Assembly: GCF_000702325.1 (NCBI RefSeq)
Contig: NZ_KL370891.1
Location: 1,448,917 to 1,512,916 of the forward strand
Direction of reading: 5' to 3'
Source of the DNA: Thiomicrorhabdus sp. Milos-T2
GTDB taxonomy: Bacteria; Pseudomonadota; Gammaproteobacteria; Thiomicrospirales; Thiomicrospiraceae
Length of the DNA stretch: 64,000 nt
Made by a program: the position numbers and the translations under genes. Shown here one piece after another: positions 8,563 through 18,571 of this stretch. A model generated the notes under the pieces. The model ran no database searches and had not been told where the DNA came from. It saw only the letters and a list, made by a program, of their open reading frames with translations. Each line of letters opens with the position of its first letter. The stretch's first letter is position 1.

Positions 8563-8858
8563 GGGTATCCGTATTTTGTGATTGATTATTCAGTATTGTA
8601 AATATTAATTCCGAAGACACAGAGGCACGAAGATTGAAAAAACAAATAAAAGTGATTAAAAAATCATACCCTAAGAATCTTAAGCCATGCCTATAAGCTA
8701 TGCAGCTCTGCATTTGTAAAGTGTAAAAGCGATTAATTTATTACGTTTAGTTTGGTTATTGGTTAAATTTAAGTTGGTATTAGATATTAGAAATCTTCGT
8801 GCTTTCGTGTCTTCGTGGTTAAAAGATTTGTTTAGTCAATCATAAAATACATAAACCC
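8563..8858. mobile_element. GGGTAT-type miniature element, copy 1 (296 bp)
   Basis: Terminal inverted repeats begin GGGTAT and continue as GTATTTTRTGATTGATTA. A second inverted pair inside reads CGAAGACACAGAGGCACGAAG / CTTCGTGCTTTCGTGTCTTCG. The element is flanked on both sides by the 8-bp direct repeat GAAAAATT. There is no open frame, so it is probably non-autonomous. It fills most of the 504-bp gap between the tRNA cluster and queC. Confidence 0.8.
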
Positions 8859-8877
8859 GAAAAATTGTGATAACAGA

Positions 8878-9579
8878 TTAGGATTGATACAACGTTGGGT
8901 CAGAAACTCCCGCCTCAATAAACCCTTGCTTTCTCAAACGACAAGAATCACAAACGCCACAAGCTAGTCCATTTTCGTCTGCCTGGTAACAGGAGACCGT
9001 TAAACTATAATCAACTCCGTTTTTAATTCCCTTTTTAATAATATCTGCTTTCGTTAAATCAATCAGTGGGGTTTGAATATGCATTTTATGCCCCTCTATT
9101 CCGGCTTTTGTAGCTAAATTAGCCATCTTCTCAAAAGCCGCAATATAATCAGGACGACAATCTGGATAACCAGAATAATCAACGGCATTAACACCAATAA
9201 ACACATTATCCGCCTTTAATACCTCTGCTAAACCAAGGGCATAAGACAAAAATACCGTATTACGGGCAGGAACATAAGTAATGGGAATTTCATTTTCTTC
9301 CACGCCAGAAACCGGCACGTCAATATTATTATCCGTTAACGCCGACCCACCAATCGCTCTCATATCCATATTCATCACACGATGAGTTTTGGCACCTAAT
9401 TTTTTAGCTAGTTTTTCAGCCGCCTTTAATTCAGCTCTGTGACGTTGACCGTAATCAAAACTCATTGTATGGCATTCATACCCTTGAGCAGTCGCAATCG
9501 CTAAAACAGTGGCTGAATCTAACCCGCCAGAAAGCAAAACAACTGCTTTTTGTGTTGTTTGGTTTCGAATATTTGACAT
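8878..9579 (-). CDS. queC: 7-cyano-7-deazaguanine synthase QueC
   Basis: Converts 7-carboxy-7-deazaguanine to preQ0 with ATP and ammonia, in queuosine synthesis. It has the ATP pyrophosphatase P-loop SGGLDS (residues 17-22) and, near the C terminus, the zinc-binding cysteine cluster SCYQ...LACGVCDSC. Length (233 aa) is normal. Its ATG shares one base with the cpoB stop (TAATG), so it is translationally coupled to the end of the tol-pal operon. QueG, a later enzyme of the same pathway, is encoded near 58 kb. Confidence 0.96.
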   Translation of the reverse strand: MSNIRNQTTQKAVVLLSGGLDSATVLAIATAQGYECHTMSFDYGQRHRAELKAAEKLAKKLGAKTHRVMNMDMRAIGGSALTDNNIDVPVSGVEENEIPITYVPARNTVFLSYALGLAEVLKADNVFIGVNAVDYSGYPDCRPDYIAAFEKMANLATKAGIEGHKMHIQTPLIDLTKADIIKKGIKNGVDYSLTVSCYQADENGLACGVCDSCRLRKQGFIEAGVSDPTLYQS

Positions 9580-10481
9580 TATTGTTTCTCTAAACGTTTT
9601 TTTGCATTTTTAGCAGCCTTACTATGTGGACGACTATCTATAATGTTTTGATAAAGTGTTTTGGCCGCTGCTTCGTTACCTAACCGAACATAACTATCCG
9701 CAGCTCTTAGCTTAGCATCAGGGACTTTTGTTGAATCTGGGTAACGCTTTATCACCAACATAAAAGAATCTAAAGCAGCTTCATTTTCATCTTTTATCAA
9801 ATAACCTTCACCACTCCAATATGCCGCATTACTGGCTAGATCACTTTCTGGATACTTAGCCAAAAAGCCTTGAAAAGCAGTAATTGACGCTTCATATTTA
9901 GAGGCTCTCATTAACGCAAACGCCTCTTTATACTTATCCTTTTCCACCTGTGTTGGTTTACGGGTTTTAATTGGCGTTAAAAGTGTTTCCTTAGGCTGAT
10001 TATTCTTGCTTTGTATCTCTACTTCTTTAGCGTTAACCGTTAATTCTTGTTTTAAAGTATTCTCTGGTGAGGCTAATTGAGAATCTTTAGGTTGGTCTTT
10101 TTTAGGCTGGTCTTCTTTAGGTTGATCTATCTTTTCAGTAAGTGGTGTCTGTAAAACCTTTTTATCTAGTTGAACTGGTGACTGACCACCTTCCAGAGCA
10201 CTAAACCGTTCATCACTCTCTTTGTAGCGTTTGTCCATCAAGGCTTTAAAATTTCTTAAGTCACGTTTAAGACGATCGTTTTCATCTTGTAAAGTTTGAA
10301 TATCTCGCTGTTGCTCACCTAATCTACGGCTTAACTGCAGTAAAACCGGGTTTTCTAGCATACGTTCTAATCTATTAACACGCTGATCTAACGTTGCTCC
10401 TTGTACCGCCTGAGCCGGTATAGCGACACTTAAACAAAGTGCTGAAACAGTAGACATTAAAACAAATTTACGCATTATCAA
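9579..10481 (-). CDS. cpoB: Cell division coordinator CpoB (YbgF)
   Basis: Periplasmic protein that links Tol-Pal action to peptidoglycan synthesis at division. It has a signal peptide with cleavage near AQA-VQG, an N-terminal coiled coil (about 30-95) for trimerisation, a low-complexity linker with the repeat [16 protein letters not shown], and C-terminal TPR repeats (about 183-298). Start: the second Met (MRKFVL, at 10475) is the better signal-peptide start; the first adds only two residues. It is the last Tol-Pal gene, after pal. Confidence 0.93.
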   Translation of the reverse strand: MIMRKFVLMSTVSALCLSVAIPAQAVQGATLDQRVNRLERMLENPVLLQLSRRLGEQQRDIQTLQDENDRLKRDLRNFKALMDKRYKESDERFSALEGGQSPVQLDKKVLQTPLTEKIDQPKEDQPKKDQPKDSQLASPENTLKQELTVNAKEVEIQSKNNQPKETLLTPIKTRKPTQVEKDKYKEAFALMRASKYEASITAFQGFLAKYPESDLASNAAYWSGEGYLIKDENEAALDSFMLVIKRYPDSTKVPDAKLRAADSYVRLGNEAAAKTLYQNIIDSRPHSKAAKNAKKRLEKQ

Positions 10482-10484
10482 TCC

Positions 10485-11069
10485 TTACTTAATTACGATT
10501 TCTACACGGCGATTTTTTTGCCATGCAATTTCATTACTTTGTATATCTTCGGGTTGTTCTTCACCAAAACTAATCACCTCAATACGGTTTTGTTCAACGC
10601 CAAACAGCATCATGGCCTGTGCAACCGCTTGAGCTCTTTTCTCACCTAGAGCTAAGTTATATTCAGGCGTTCCTCGTTCGTCGGTATGCCCTTTTAGAAC
10701 CACTTTTTGATTTGGATTAGCCATTAATATATCGGCATGATAACGAACCACATCCGTCGCTTTATCATCTAAATCATACTGATCATACTTAAAATAAATA
10801 ATAGGTGGATAGATTGAGTCAACATCAATCATTTTCATTTCATCCAATGATTGACCCGATCCTAAGTTTTCACCACTTGTTTGCGAACCATTAGCAGGAA
10901 TGACTTCAACACCATTTTCTGAACCGGTATCTTTCTGCCCTACTCCAGGAGCGGTATCAGTGGTTACTTCTTGGTCATTTGTGCCAACACCCCCTTTATC
11001 TGGTGTTGAACTACATGCCGCCAACAAAGAAATAGCAGCAACCGAAAAAAGTTTAAGTAATGTATGCAT
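10485..11069 (-). CDS. pal: Peptidoglycan-associated lipoprotein Pal
   Basis: Outer-membrane lipoprotein that binds peptidoglycan and TolB. The signal ends in the lipobox LLAAC. The C-terminal OmpA-like domain carries the peptidoglycan-binding stretch GHTDERGTPEYNLALGEKRA. I chose the ATG at 11069 (protein MHTLLKLF...) because a GAGG ribosome site lies 7 bp before it and it gives a normal lipoprotein signal. An ATG at 11114 in the same frame would add 15 polar residues in front of it. The linker after the cysteine is rich in Gly, Ser and Thr. Confidence 0.95.
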   Translation of the reverse strand: MHTLLKLFSVAAISLLAACSSTPDKGGVGTNDQEVTTDTAPGVGQKDTGSENGVEVIPANGSQTSGENLGSGQSLDEMKMIDVDSIYPPIIYFKYDQYDLDDKATDVVRYHADILMANPNQKVVLKGHTDERGTPEYNLALGEKRAQAVAQAMMLFGVEQNRIEVISFGEEQPEDIQSNEIAWQKNRRVEIVIK

Positions 11070-11165
11070 TTGAAACCTCATTAATTTAGATCTATCATTA
11101 CGTAGTTCAATCATTACGTAGTTTTCTTTAATATTTAGTTCTATTTAAGACGAATTAATCAGTAA

Positions 11166-12557
11166 TTATTTGGCTAAATAGGGTCCCCAAGCCGGTTCAC
11201 GCACTTCACCATTTTTCACTTTAAGTGTTTGAGACGCCTGACCATCAATAGCCACTACAGCCAATTCACCTTTACTGTTTTTATTCATCGCATAAAGAAT
11301 CATTTCACCATTTGGAGAAAAGGTAGGCGATTCATCTAAAAAAGTATTCGTTAATACCGTAAATTCATTAGTGTATAAATCTTGTAAGGCAATATGGAAC
11401 CCTCCATTGCCGTTTACCACTGCTAAGTAACGACCATCTGGTGAAACTTCAGGATTACCATTATATTTACCATCAAAAGTAACGCGACGAACTTCGCCCG
11501 TATCTAAAAACACTTGAAAGACTTGAGGCTGTCCACGACGATCTGAATTAAAGAAAATAGAGTTTCCATTGGCTGCCCAGCTAGCTTCCGTTTCAATTGA
11601 CCAGTTTCGAGTCAAACGACGTAATTTCTTAGTCGCTAAATCCATTATATAAATATCGGCACTTCCCCCTTTAGAAAGGGTCAAAGCCATCTTTGTTCCA
11701 TCTGGAGACCATGCAGGAGCACTATTGAGCCCTTTATAGTTAGCAATGACCTTACGATATTTACCATCCAAACTTTGCACAATAACGTTAGAGCGCCCGC
11801 TTTCAAAAGAGACATAGGCTAACTTTTTGCCATCTGGTGACCAACTTGGAGACATAATAGGCATCTTAGACTTTAGAATGGGCTGTGGATTAAAGCCATC
11901 TGCATCGGCAATTTCTAAAGTATAAAGGCGTTTACCCCCCACTTTACGCAGAGTCACATAAGCAATTTGTGTATTAAAGGCGCCTCTAACACCCGTCAAC
12001 TCTTCATAAATCAAATCACTCATTTGATGTGCAATCTGTCGTAAGTTATCTTTAGGAATACCTGACCAACGTTTACCTATCACTTGCTTTTTACGTAAAA
12101 CATCCATAAAACGCATATCTATTTGGTATAAATCATTGCCCTCAGAAACAATTTTACCAATCAGCATATTATCTAAATCTAGTGATTTCCAGTCCTCAAA
12201 CACAATGCCATCAATATCGGTTGGCAAGGCAGGGAAAGTATCTCTAGAAAGTGGATTAAAACGACCACTTCTGCGCAAATCAGCGGCAACAATAGAAGCA
12301 AGATCAACCGGGGCTGTTTTTGAAACAGGAGCTGCTTGGTTAGTACCGGTTTGAGCAGTTGATGCCGTTAATGCAGGATTAAGAGATTCTTCATAGCCAA
12401 AAGGCACAATTGCAATCGGTAAAGCATTTTCGTAACTCTCATTAATTTCTATTGTGAGTTCAGACCAAGCCGGTAAAGAGAAAACCAATAATACACTCAA
12501 TACCAATGATTGAATTTTAAGATTGCGTTTTAACTGTAAGTTCAAAGGAATCACCAT
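11166..12557 (-). CDS. tolB: Tol-Pal system protein TolB
   Basis: Periplasmic beta-propeller protein that shuttles between TolA and Pal in outer-membrane constriction. It has a signal peptide (residues about 10-32), an N-terminal domain (LPIAIVPFG...) and a six-bladed propeller with repeated PSWSPDGKKLAYVS, PAWSPDGTKMAL, ASWAANGNSIFF and PEVSPDGRYLAVV blades. A small GAGACC-type element separates its start from tolA, 164 bp upstream. Confidence 0.96.
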   Translation of the reverse strand: MVIPLNLQLKRNLKIQSLVLSVLLVFSLPAWSELTIEINESYENALPIAIVPFGYEESLNPALTASTAQTGTNQAAPVSKTAPVDLASIVAADLRRSGRFNPLSRDTFPALPTDIDGIVFEDWKSLDLDNMLIGKIVSEGNDLYQIDMRFMDVLRKKQVIGKRWSGIPKDNLRQIAHQMSDLIYEELTGVRGAFNTQIAYVTLRKVGGKRLYTLEIADADGFNPQPILKSKMPIMSPSWSPDGKKLAYVSFESGRSNVIVQSLDGKYRKVIANYKGLNSAPAWSPDGTKMALTLSKGGSADIYIMDLATKKLRRLTRNWSIETEASWAANGNSIFFNSDRRGQPQVFQVFLDTGEVRRVTFDGKYNGNPEVSPDGRYLAVVNGNGGFHIALQDLYTNEFTVLTNTFLDESPTFSPNGEMILYAMNKNSKGELAVVAIDGQASQTLKVKNGEVREPAWGPYLAK

Positions 12558-12566
12558 TTATTTTAT

Positions 12567-12648
12567 GAGATCTTTGCACGAGTCATGCATGTAAAAAAAG
12601 TGAAAATTATCACCTTTTTGTACATTCATCGACTCTTACAAAAGCCTC
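12567..12648. mobile_element. GAGACC-type miniature element, short class (82 bp)
   Basis: The left end GAGATCTTTGCACGAG is clear and the right end is worn (AAAAGCCTC). Flanks TTTAT / TTTAA differ at one base. It lies between tolA and tolB, so it must be transcribed with the operon. Confidence 0.6.
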
Positions 12649-12684
12649 TTTAAGATATTAAACAAGATTGTTATACGAGACCTT

Positions 12685-12696
12685 ACCAGGCCTGGT
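12685..12696. repeat. ACCAGGCCTGGT palindrome between tolA and tolB
   Basis: Perfect copy with T/A flanks (14 bp), 26 bp past the tolA stop codon. It could form a hairpin in the tol mRNA. Confidence 0.9.
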
Positions 12697-12721
12697 ACTT
12701 TTTAATTAATGATTTTTTTAG

Positions 12722-13762
12722 TTATGGTTTAAACTCAAAAGTAATTTCACGTTCAAAGAGTTCTTTAGCTGGTGGAGCCGGTAATGGCTCCGCTCTATAC
12801 ACCGCTTTTTCAGCAGCCTGCTTAAACTGCTTAGTTGCGTCTTTATTACAGTTTAAAACTTTTACACTTGTTATATTACCACCTGGCGACTGGGTAATTT
12901 TCAAATCACACTGAGCCTCAGGCGAGATTCTAGCCGGAGTTCTCCAGCTATCTTTTACCTTAGCGGTAATCGCAGAGATATAAGATTCTCTTAAAGAAAG
13001 CATTTGCTTACGTTTTTGTGCCGCACGAAGTTCAGCCGCTTCTTCATCTAACTGACGCTGCAAAGCTGCCGCCGCCTCTTGTTGTTTCTTTTTACGCTCC
13101 GCTTCAATCGCAGCCTTCTCTAACACTTTTTTCTGTTTTTCTTTAGCTATTAACTCTTTTTCTAAAGCTTGTTTTTTCTTCTCTTCCGCTAAACGTTGTT
13201 TTTCAGCTTGTGCCGTCTTTTCTTTGGCTTCTTTTCTCTGTTTTTCGGCATCTAAAGCGGCTTTTTTAGCTTTCTCTGCTTTTTTACGAGCGGCATCTGC
13301 CTTCTTTTTTTCAACTAAGGCTAAGCGTTTTGCTTCTTCGATTTTTTTACGTTCAGCATCAGCTTTTCGTTTTTGTTTTTCTGCTAGTTTTTTAGCTTCT
13401 TTAGCTTTTGCTTTTTCAATTTTTTGTTTCTTTTGTAGCTCTTTTAAATGCGCACGTTCTTTATCTGTTTTTGCAGCAAGTTTCTGCTGCTCAAGACGTT
13501 TAGCCTCTTGTTGCTCTTTAAGTTTACTAAGCTGAGCTTGAACTTGACTCGCGTCAACCGTGAATGTTTTCATGGGTTCTAATTGAGCAATCTGACTAAC
13601 CGAATTCTGTTTTAGCGGTTTTTGGAGAGTTTGTTTTCCTTGAGAAGATACTCTGACCTTTTCGGATTCATTCCAATTAATACTAAAAGCGCCAACAATG
13701 GCAATATGGAGCACTAAAGCCAAAAGGACTGATATAGGGTGTTTTTTAATAAAGCTTAACAT
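12722..13762 (-). CDS. tolA: Tol-Pal system protein TolA
   Basis: Spans the periplasm from the TolQR motor to the outer membrane. An N-terminal membrane anchor (about 10-28) is followed by a very long Lys/Ala/Glu/Gln helix (about 75-255) and a C-terminal globular TolA domain (SYISAITAKVKDSWRTP to the end) with a cysteine pair. Its start overlaps the tolR stop as TAATG. The biased composition of the helix creates long false open frames on the other strand. Confidence 0.95.
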   Translation of the reverse strand: MLSFIKKHPISVLLALVLHIAIVGAFSINWNESEKVRVSSQGKQTLQKPLKQNSVSQIAQLEPMKTFTVDASQVQAQLSKLKEQQEAKRLEQQKLAAKTDKERAHLKELQKKQKIEKAKAKEAKKLAEKQKRKADAERKKIEEAKRLALVEKKKADAARKKAEKAKKAALDAEKQRKEAKEKTAQAEKQRLAEEKKKQALEKELIAKEKQKKVLEKAAIEAERKKKQQEAAAALQRQLDEEAAELRAAQKRKQMLSLRESYISAITAKVKDSWRTPARISPEAQCDLKITQSPGGNITSVKVLNCNKDATKQFKQAAEKAVYRAEPLPAPPAKELFEREITFEFKP

Positions 13763-14217
13763 TAGGGTTTCACCAATTCTGGTTCAGTCATTAAAGAGAC
13801 GTTTTCAACACCATTGGCTTTTAGCAATACAAAAATATGCACTACCTTTCCATAAGGTGCAGAACGATCACCTTGAATATAAATAGGCTGTTGATTTAAT
13901 TGAGAGCGAGCCATCACTTCAGCGACTAAACTAGCTAAATCTTTACTGCTTAAACTAATATCAGGCTGTTCAGAGGTTTTATACAAGCCTTCATTTGTAA
14001 CCGTAATCACAAAAGGCTTATTTTCTTCTGTTACGGGGGCTGATGGCTTAGCTATCTCTGGAGTTTGAGGAAGACTGACTGTAACCGCTTGTTGAACAAT
14101 AGGTGCGGTTACCATAAAAATGATTAACAAAACTAAAGTTACATCGATATATGGCACAACATTAATTTCAGCCATTAAGCGTTTTTTGCTTCTATTGTTA
14201 CGAAAACCGTTCTGCAT
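13762..14217 (-). CDS. tolR: Tol-Pal system protein TolR
   Basis: Stator/motor subunit of the proton-driven TolQR complex, ExbD/TolR family. One transmembrane helix lies at about residues 22-44 with the proton-relay Asp at its start (VVPYIDVTLVLLIIFMV), followed by a periplasmic domain. Length (151 aa) is typical. tolQ ends 90 bp upstream rather than overlapping it, which is wider than usual for this pair. Confidence 0.95.
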   Translation of the reverse strand: MQNGFRNNRSKKRLMAEINVVPYIDVTLVLLIIFMVTAPIVQQAVTVSLPQTPEIAKPSAPVTEENKPFVITVTNEGLYKTSEQPDISLSSKDLASLVAEVMARSQLNQQPIYIQGDRSAPYGKVVHIFVLLKANGVENVSLMTEPELVKP

Positions 14218-14251
14218 TGTTTGACCTTGTTATTCCCTTTAAACCCTAGTG

Positions 14252-14291
14252 AGACCTTTGTGAGTCCGTTGACTAAATTGATATAAGACCT
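14252..14291. mobile_element. Possible worn remnant of a GAGACC-type element
   Basis: Starts GAGACCTTTG and ends ATAAGACCT, with about 20 unmatched bases between, in the gap between tolQ and tolR. Weak: only the first ten bases match the family. Confidence 0.3.
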
Positions 14292-14307
14292 TATTGATAT
14301 AAAGTCC

Positions 14308-14994
14308 TTAGCCGTTATTTTTAACCGAATGAGCTTGACGCTGTAAAATGGTTAAAAAGCCTTCAGCAAAGTTTTCGTATTCATTTAGTAAACGGTCAAC
14401 TTTGTTTGATAAACGGTTATAAGAAATAACGGCGGGAATAGCGGCAAACAGACCAATTGCAGTAGCAATCAAAGCTTCAGAAATTCCCGGAGCAACCGCG
14501 GCTAAGGTTGCATGCTGAACATCGCCTAAAGATTGAAAGGCATGCATAACGCCCCAAACGGTACCGAACAGACCAATATATGGCGCTGAAGAACCTACTG
14601 TAGCTAGTAGAGATAAGTGATTTTCTAAGGCATCGGTTTGTTTAGAAAAGGCAATTTTCATTGTACGTTGTGCACCTGAGACCAAATCAGCGGCCTCTTC
14701 AACTCCTTGTTGTTTTGAACGCGCAAATTCTTTAAAACCATCTGCAAAGATTAATGCTAAACCAGAAGCATCTCCGCGACTACTTTCTACTTGGTGATAT
14801 AGACCTGAAAGCTCTTGCGTTTCCCAAAATTTTTTTTCAAAAGCTTTAGCTTGACGCAAGGCTTTGCGAACCTGATAGGATTTTGCAAAAGCAACTGACC
14901 AAGCCGCTAATGACATTAAAGCCAATAATATCATCACTGCCTGAACTACTGGGCTGGCCATTAATATAATTTCAATTAAATCACTATCGTTCAT
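14308..14994 (-). CDS. tolQ: Tol-Pal system protein TolQ
   Basis: Proton-channel subunit of the TolQR motor, MotA/TolQ/ExbB family. Three transmembrane helices are visible: about 13-35, about 130-155 (LLATVGSSAPYIGLFGTVWGV) and about 168-190 (EALIATAIGLFAAIPAVISYN). It is the first gene of the tol cluster; the thioesterase gene ybgC, which usually precedes it, is absent. Instead 165 bp of non-coding DNA separates it from ruvB. Confidence 0.95.
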   Translation of the reverse strand: MNDSDLIEIILMASPVVQAVMILLALMSLAAWSVAFAKSYQVRKALRQAKAFEKKFWETQELSGLYHQVESSRGDASGLALIFADGFKEFARSKQQGVEEAADLVSGAQRTMKIAFSKQTDALENHLSLLATVGSSAPYIGLFGTVWGVMHAFQSLGDVQHATLAAVAPGISEALIATAIGLFAAIPAVISYNRLSNKVDRLLNEYENFAEGFLTILQRQAHSVKNNG

Positions 14995-15159
14995 GAGTTT
15001 CTCTTTTTAAAATCTAGTTAAATTTTATGGTTTATTCTAACGTATTTCTTGCTGGATTTTAAATAATGTAAAATATTTACATTATTATTTATTATGCTTG
15101 GTTTTAGTACTTTAATTTAAGCTATCTAAAACTTAAGCTATCTATTTTCAGAATTCTCT

Positions 15160-16161
15160 CTATGACTCTTCAAAGTTAAGATGTCTATAGGCGTGCGAAG
15201 TCGCCATACGTCCGCGTGAAGTTCTTACCAAAAAACCTTGTTGAACCAAAAAAGGTTCAATCACATCTTCAATTGTGCCACGCTCTTCACCCAAAGCGGT
15301 CGCCATACTGTCAATGCCAACAGGCCCACCTTCAAACTTATGAATAATCGTTTCTAAAAAACGTCTATCCATTTTATCTAAGCCAAGAGAGTCAACCTCT
15401 AAAAGATTTAACCCCAAATCCGCAATAGATTGCGTGATAATGCCATCGCCTTTCACTTGAGCATAGTCTCTAACTCTGCGAAGTAATCGGTTTGCAATAC
15501 GCGGAGTGCCTCTTGAGCGTCTCGCAATCTCTTGAGCCCCTTCAGCTTCAGAGTGCATTCCTAAAATAGAAGCCGAACGAGTAACGATTTGAGTCAATTC
15601 ATCATCACTATAAAACTCTAAACGTTGCACTAAACCAAAACGATCTCGTAACGGAGAAGTTAGTAAACCTGCTCGAGTTGTCGCCCCAACTAAAGTAAAT
15701 GGAGGAATATCTATTTTGACACTTTGTGCTGCAGGGCCTTCACCAATCACAATATCAATTTGAAAGTCTTCCATTGCCGGGTATAGAACTTCTTCAACAA
15801 TAGGACTTAAACGATGAATCTCATCCACAAACAAAACATCATGCGGTTCTAAACGCGTTAATATCGCAGCTAAATCCCCGGGTTTTTCAATGACTGGCCC
15901 AGAAGTTTGGCGCAAAGTCACACCCATTTCTTGAGCAATGATATTGGACAAAGTGGTTTTACCCAAGCCCGGTGGGCCGTAAAGCAATACGTGATCTAAA
16001 GACTCACCACGCATTTTAGCGGCATCCATTGATAACTGCAATTGCTCTCGCACAGCGGTTTGACCAATATATTCGGTTATTTGCTGTGGACGAACAGTAG
16101 GAATACTATAGATGTCATCTTCTGTCTCTTGACTGCCGATAATACGGTCTGTTTCAATCAT
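15160..16161 (-). CDS. ruvB: Holliday junction branch-migration helicase RuvB
   Basis: AAA+ motor that drives branch migration with RuvA. Walker A is GPPGLGKTT (residues 62-70), Walker B is LFVDEIHRL, sensor 1 is GATTRAG, and the C-terminal winged helix ends with [13 protein letters not shown]. 333 residues, standard size. It begins immediately after the ruvA stop codon, so the two are co-translated. Confidence 0.97.
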   Translation of the reverse strand: MIETDRIIGSQETEDDIYSIPTVRPQQITEYIGQTAVREQLQLSMDAAKMRGESLDHVLLYGPPGLGKTTLSNIIAQEMGVTLRQTSGPVIEKPGDLAAILTRLEPHDVLFVDEIHRLSPIVEEVLYPAMEDFQIDIVIGEGPAAQSVKIDIPPFTLVGATTRAGLLTSPLRDRFGLVQRLEFYSDDELTQIVTRSASILGMHSEAEGAQEIARRSRGTPRIANRLLRRVRDYAQVKGDGIITQSIADLGLNLLEVDSLGLDKMDRRFLETIIHKFEGGPVGIDSMATALGEERGTIEDVIEPFLVQQGFLVRTSRGRMATSHAYRHLNFEES

Positions 16162-16794
16162 CTAAAGTTTAATTCCTTGTAAGGCTCGTTTAATAATGGC
16201 TTCTAATGTTAACCCCTCTTCGAAGGCCCCTGCAACCATTTTTTCTGCCTGGTTATTTTTGTATCCTAATGCAACGAGTGCTTCACAAGCTGACTGTTGT
16301 ATTGAGCTAGCAAACCCAGCCGTAGGGATTGATTTTTGTGACGAAGAGGCGTCAGCTACAGGTTGATAATTTAGTAAACCAGATTCCACAATCGGCTTAA
16401 GTCGATCACGCATCTCAATCTGTAAACGCTCTGCTGTTTTTTTACCCACTCCAGGTATACGAGTTAACGCTGAAATATCACCGTTATCTACATAACTACA
16501 AAATTCGTTAACCGACATGGCTGACAAAATACCTAAGGCCATTTTTGCCCCCACGCCATTAACTTTAATTAACGTCTTAAACAACACTCTTTCAGATTCT
16601 GTAGCAAAACCAAATAACAACATCGCATCTTCACGAACATGCATATGCGTTAATATCGTCACTTGCTCATCCACAGACTCTAATTGATAAAAAGTCGACA
16701 TGGGCGCTTCAATTTCATAACCCACCCCATTAACATCCAACAAGAGCATGGGCGGTGTTTTCTGAACTAAGTTTCCTCGTAAAAAGCCGATCAC
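16162..16794 (-). CDS. ruvA: Holliday junction DNA-binding subunit RuvA
   Basis: Binds four-way junctions and recruits RuvB. It has an N-terminal OB fold ([12 protein letters not shown]...), two helix-hairpin-helix motifs ([16 protein letters not shown] and [15 protein letters not shown]), a Gln/Ser-rich linker and a C-terminal RuvB-binding domain ([16 protein letters not shown]). 210 residues is usual. Confidence 0.96.
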   Translation of the reverse strand: MIGFLRGNLVQKTPPMLLLDVNGVGYEIEAPMSTFYQLESVDEQVTILTHMHVREDAMLLFGFATESERVLFKTLIKVNGVGAKMALGILSAMSVNEFCSYVDNGDISALTRIPGVGKKTAERLQIEMRDRLKPIVESGLLNYQPVADASSSQKSIPTAGFASSIQQSACEALVALGYKNNQAEKMVAGAFEEGLTLEAIIKRALQGIKL

Positions 16795-16807
16795 AACTTA
16801 TACTCTC

Positions 16808-17326
16808 CTAAAATTTTGTGCCTTTTGAAAGCAATTCTGCATCAATCCCTAAAGACATATAACGGTCATGACATAATGCACAAGCTAAGGCATCTGCCGC
16901 ATCTTCTTGAGGAGTATCCGTTAACTTTAATAAATTTTGAACCATATACTGCACTTGATCTTTGCCTGCGTGGCCTTTACCAACAATCGTGCTTTTTATT
17001 TGTGTCGGTGTATATTCCATAATATCCACACCTTTAATCGCAGCCGCACATAATATTACGCCACGAGCCTGCCCTAAAGTAATCGCAGATTTAGGATTTT
17101 TATAAACAAATACTTTTTCAACCGCCATCACATCGGGTTGATATTGGTCGATAATCTGGCAAATAGATTCAAAGATATTTTTTAAACGTTGCGCGCCAGA
17201 AAATTTCTCTACACGAATAACACCGCTAACTAAATAAGTGGCTGAATAGCGGCCAGATTCAACGATACCAAAACCGGTTTTACGTGAACCCGGGTCAATA
17301 CCCAAAATACGTTTTAATTTTGCCAA
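16808..17326 (-). CDS. ruvC: Crossover junction endonuclease RuvC
   Basis: Resolves Holliday junctions by paired nicks. Acidic active-site residues are in view: Asp in LGIDPGSRKTGFG, Glu in MAVEKVF, and the C-terminal pair in PQEDAADALACALCH. 172 residues, normal. It is the first gene of ruvCAB; the yebC gene often found just before it is not here, and an ACCAGGCCTGGT palindrome lies 15 bp before its start codon. Confidence 0.96.
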   Translation of the reverse strand: MAKLKRILGIDPGSRKTGFGIVESGRYSATYLVSGVIRVEKFSGAQRLKNIFESICQIIDQYQPDVMAVEKVFVYKNPKSAITLGQARGVILCAAAIKGVDIMEYTPTQIKSTIVGKGHAGKDQVQYMVQNLLKLTDTPQEDAADALACALCHDRYMSLGIDAELLSKGTKF

Positions 17327-17340
17327 ACAATTTACCTCTG

Positions 17341-17352
17341 ACCAGGCCTGGT
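17341..17352. repeat. ACCAGGCCTGGT palindrome between nadA and ruvC
   Basis: Perfect copy, in the leader region of ruvC and just past the nadA terminator. Confidence 0.9.
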
Positions 17353-17369
17353 AGTTTTATACAAGCCAT

Positions 17370-17394
17370 AAAAAAGCGGGCTAAAAGACCCGCT
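17370..17394 (-). terminator. Terminator after nadA
   Basis: On the minus strand: stem AGCGGG / CCCGCT with an 8-base loop, followed by a run of six T. It separates nadA from ruvCAB. Confidence 0.8.
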
Positions 17395-17408
17395 CTATCG
17401 TATTACGT

Positions 17409-18545
17409 TTAATTTGCTGATTTTACCAGGCCTGCTTTTCTAGAAAAATCGAGCATTCTTTGTAATGAAATCAGCGCTTTTTGTCGTATTGATTCAGGAA
17501 CCTGAACTTCTCCGGTTTTATTTTTTAAGCAGTCACGTAAATTTTGCAAACCATTCATTGCCATCCAAGGGCAGTGAGCGCAACTATTACAAGCTTGAGC
17601 CTTACTCCCTGTTGGAGCAATGTAAAGACTTTTATTGGGTGCGACCTGCTGCATTTTATAAAAAATACCATAGTCAGTTGCCACAATAAACTCGTCATCA
17701 GGCATGGTTTCAACTGCATTTAACAGCACTTTAGTTGAACCAACCACATCGGCTAAATCAACCACTTCTGAAGGCGATTCAGGATGTACTAAAACTCTAG
17801 CTTGTGGATATTTTTGCTTTAACGCTTCTAACTCAAAGGTTTTAAACTCATCGTGCACAATACAGTGCCCTTGCCAACGAATCATTTCAATACCGGTTTG
17901 CTTTTCAATCCAGTCACCTAGATGTCTATCCGGTGCCCAAATGATTTTTTTACCCTGTTCTTTAAGATGAGAAACAATCTGTAAAGCATTACCTGAAGTG
18001 ACAACCCAATCCGCAATGGCCTTAACTTCAGCACTGGTGTTGGCGTAAACCACTACGGTGTGATCAGGATATTGAGCACAAAAATTTGCAAATTCATCCG
18101 CTGGACAACCCACATCTAATGAACACGTTGCCTCTAAATCAGGCATAAGTACGGTTTTTTCAGGGCTTAGCATTTTAGCGGTTTCACCCATAAAGCGAAC
18201 CCCACAAACCACCAACATATCCGCATCAGATTGAGCACCAAAGTTGGCCATTTCTAAAGAGTCGGCAACAGTACCGCCAGTCTCTTCGGCTAAAGCTTGC
18301 AACTCATCATCTACATAATAATGGGCAATTAATTTTGCATTATTTTGTGTTAACAGTTGCTTAATTTCAGCTTTTAAATCGGCTTTTTGCTGAGCACTCA
18401 ACCAAGGCTGAGTAGAAGCTTCATTCGCTAACTTTTGAATACGTGATCCAAGTTGAATAGGAATTTCCGACGCTTTAATCAGTAAGTTTTGTTGCGTATT
18501 TTCCGCTAAAATTTGCTCTTCAATTTGCTGTTCAATCTGTGACAT
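17409..18545 (-). CDS. nadA: Quinolinate synthase NadA
   Basis: Condenses iminoaspartate with dihydroxyacetone phosphate to quinolinate in NAD synthesis, using a 4Fe-4S cluster. Cluster cysteines are plausible in [21 protein letters not shown] and [10 protein letters not shown]. The substrate-binding stretch [10 protein letters not shown] is present. The last codons overlap a 10/12 match to the palindrome (17425-17436, read as KAGL). It starts 26 bp after the aspS stop codon, so it is probably co-transcribed with aspS. Confidence 0.95.
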   Translation of the reverse strand: MSQIEQQIEEQILAENTQQNLLIKASEIPIQLGSRIQKLANEASTQPWLSAQQKADLKAEIKQLLTQNNAKLIAHYYVDDELQALAEETGGTVADSLEMANFGAQSDADMLVVCGVRFMGETAKMLSPEKTVLMPDLEATCSLDVGCPADEFANFCAQYPDHTVVVYANTSAEVKAIADWVVTSGNALQIVSHLKEQGKKIIWAPDRHLGDWIEKQTGIEMIRWQGHCIVHDEFKTFELEALKQKYPQARVLVHPESPSEVVDLADVVGSTKVLLNAVETMPDDEFIVATDYGIFYKMQQVAPNKSLYIAPTGSKAQACNSCAHCPWMAMNGLQNLRDCLKNKTGEVQVPESIRQKALISLQRMLDFSRKAGLVKSAN

Positions 18546-18571
18546 TTTAAACTCTTCGCATAAGCTTAGTG

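Noticed and set aside
13224-13535. Plus-strand frame opposite tolA, rich in Ser, Phe and Ala
   Set aside because: It is the complement of the Lys/Ala/Glu repeat helix of TolA; its composition comes from that bias.
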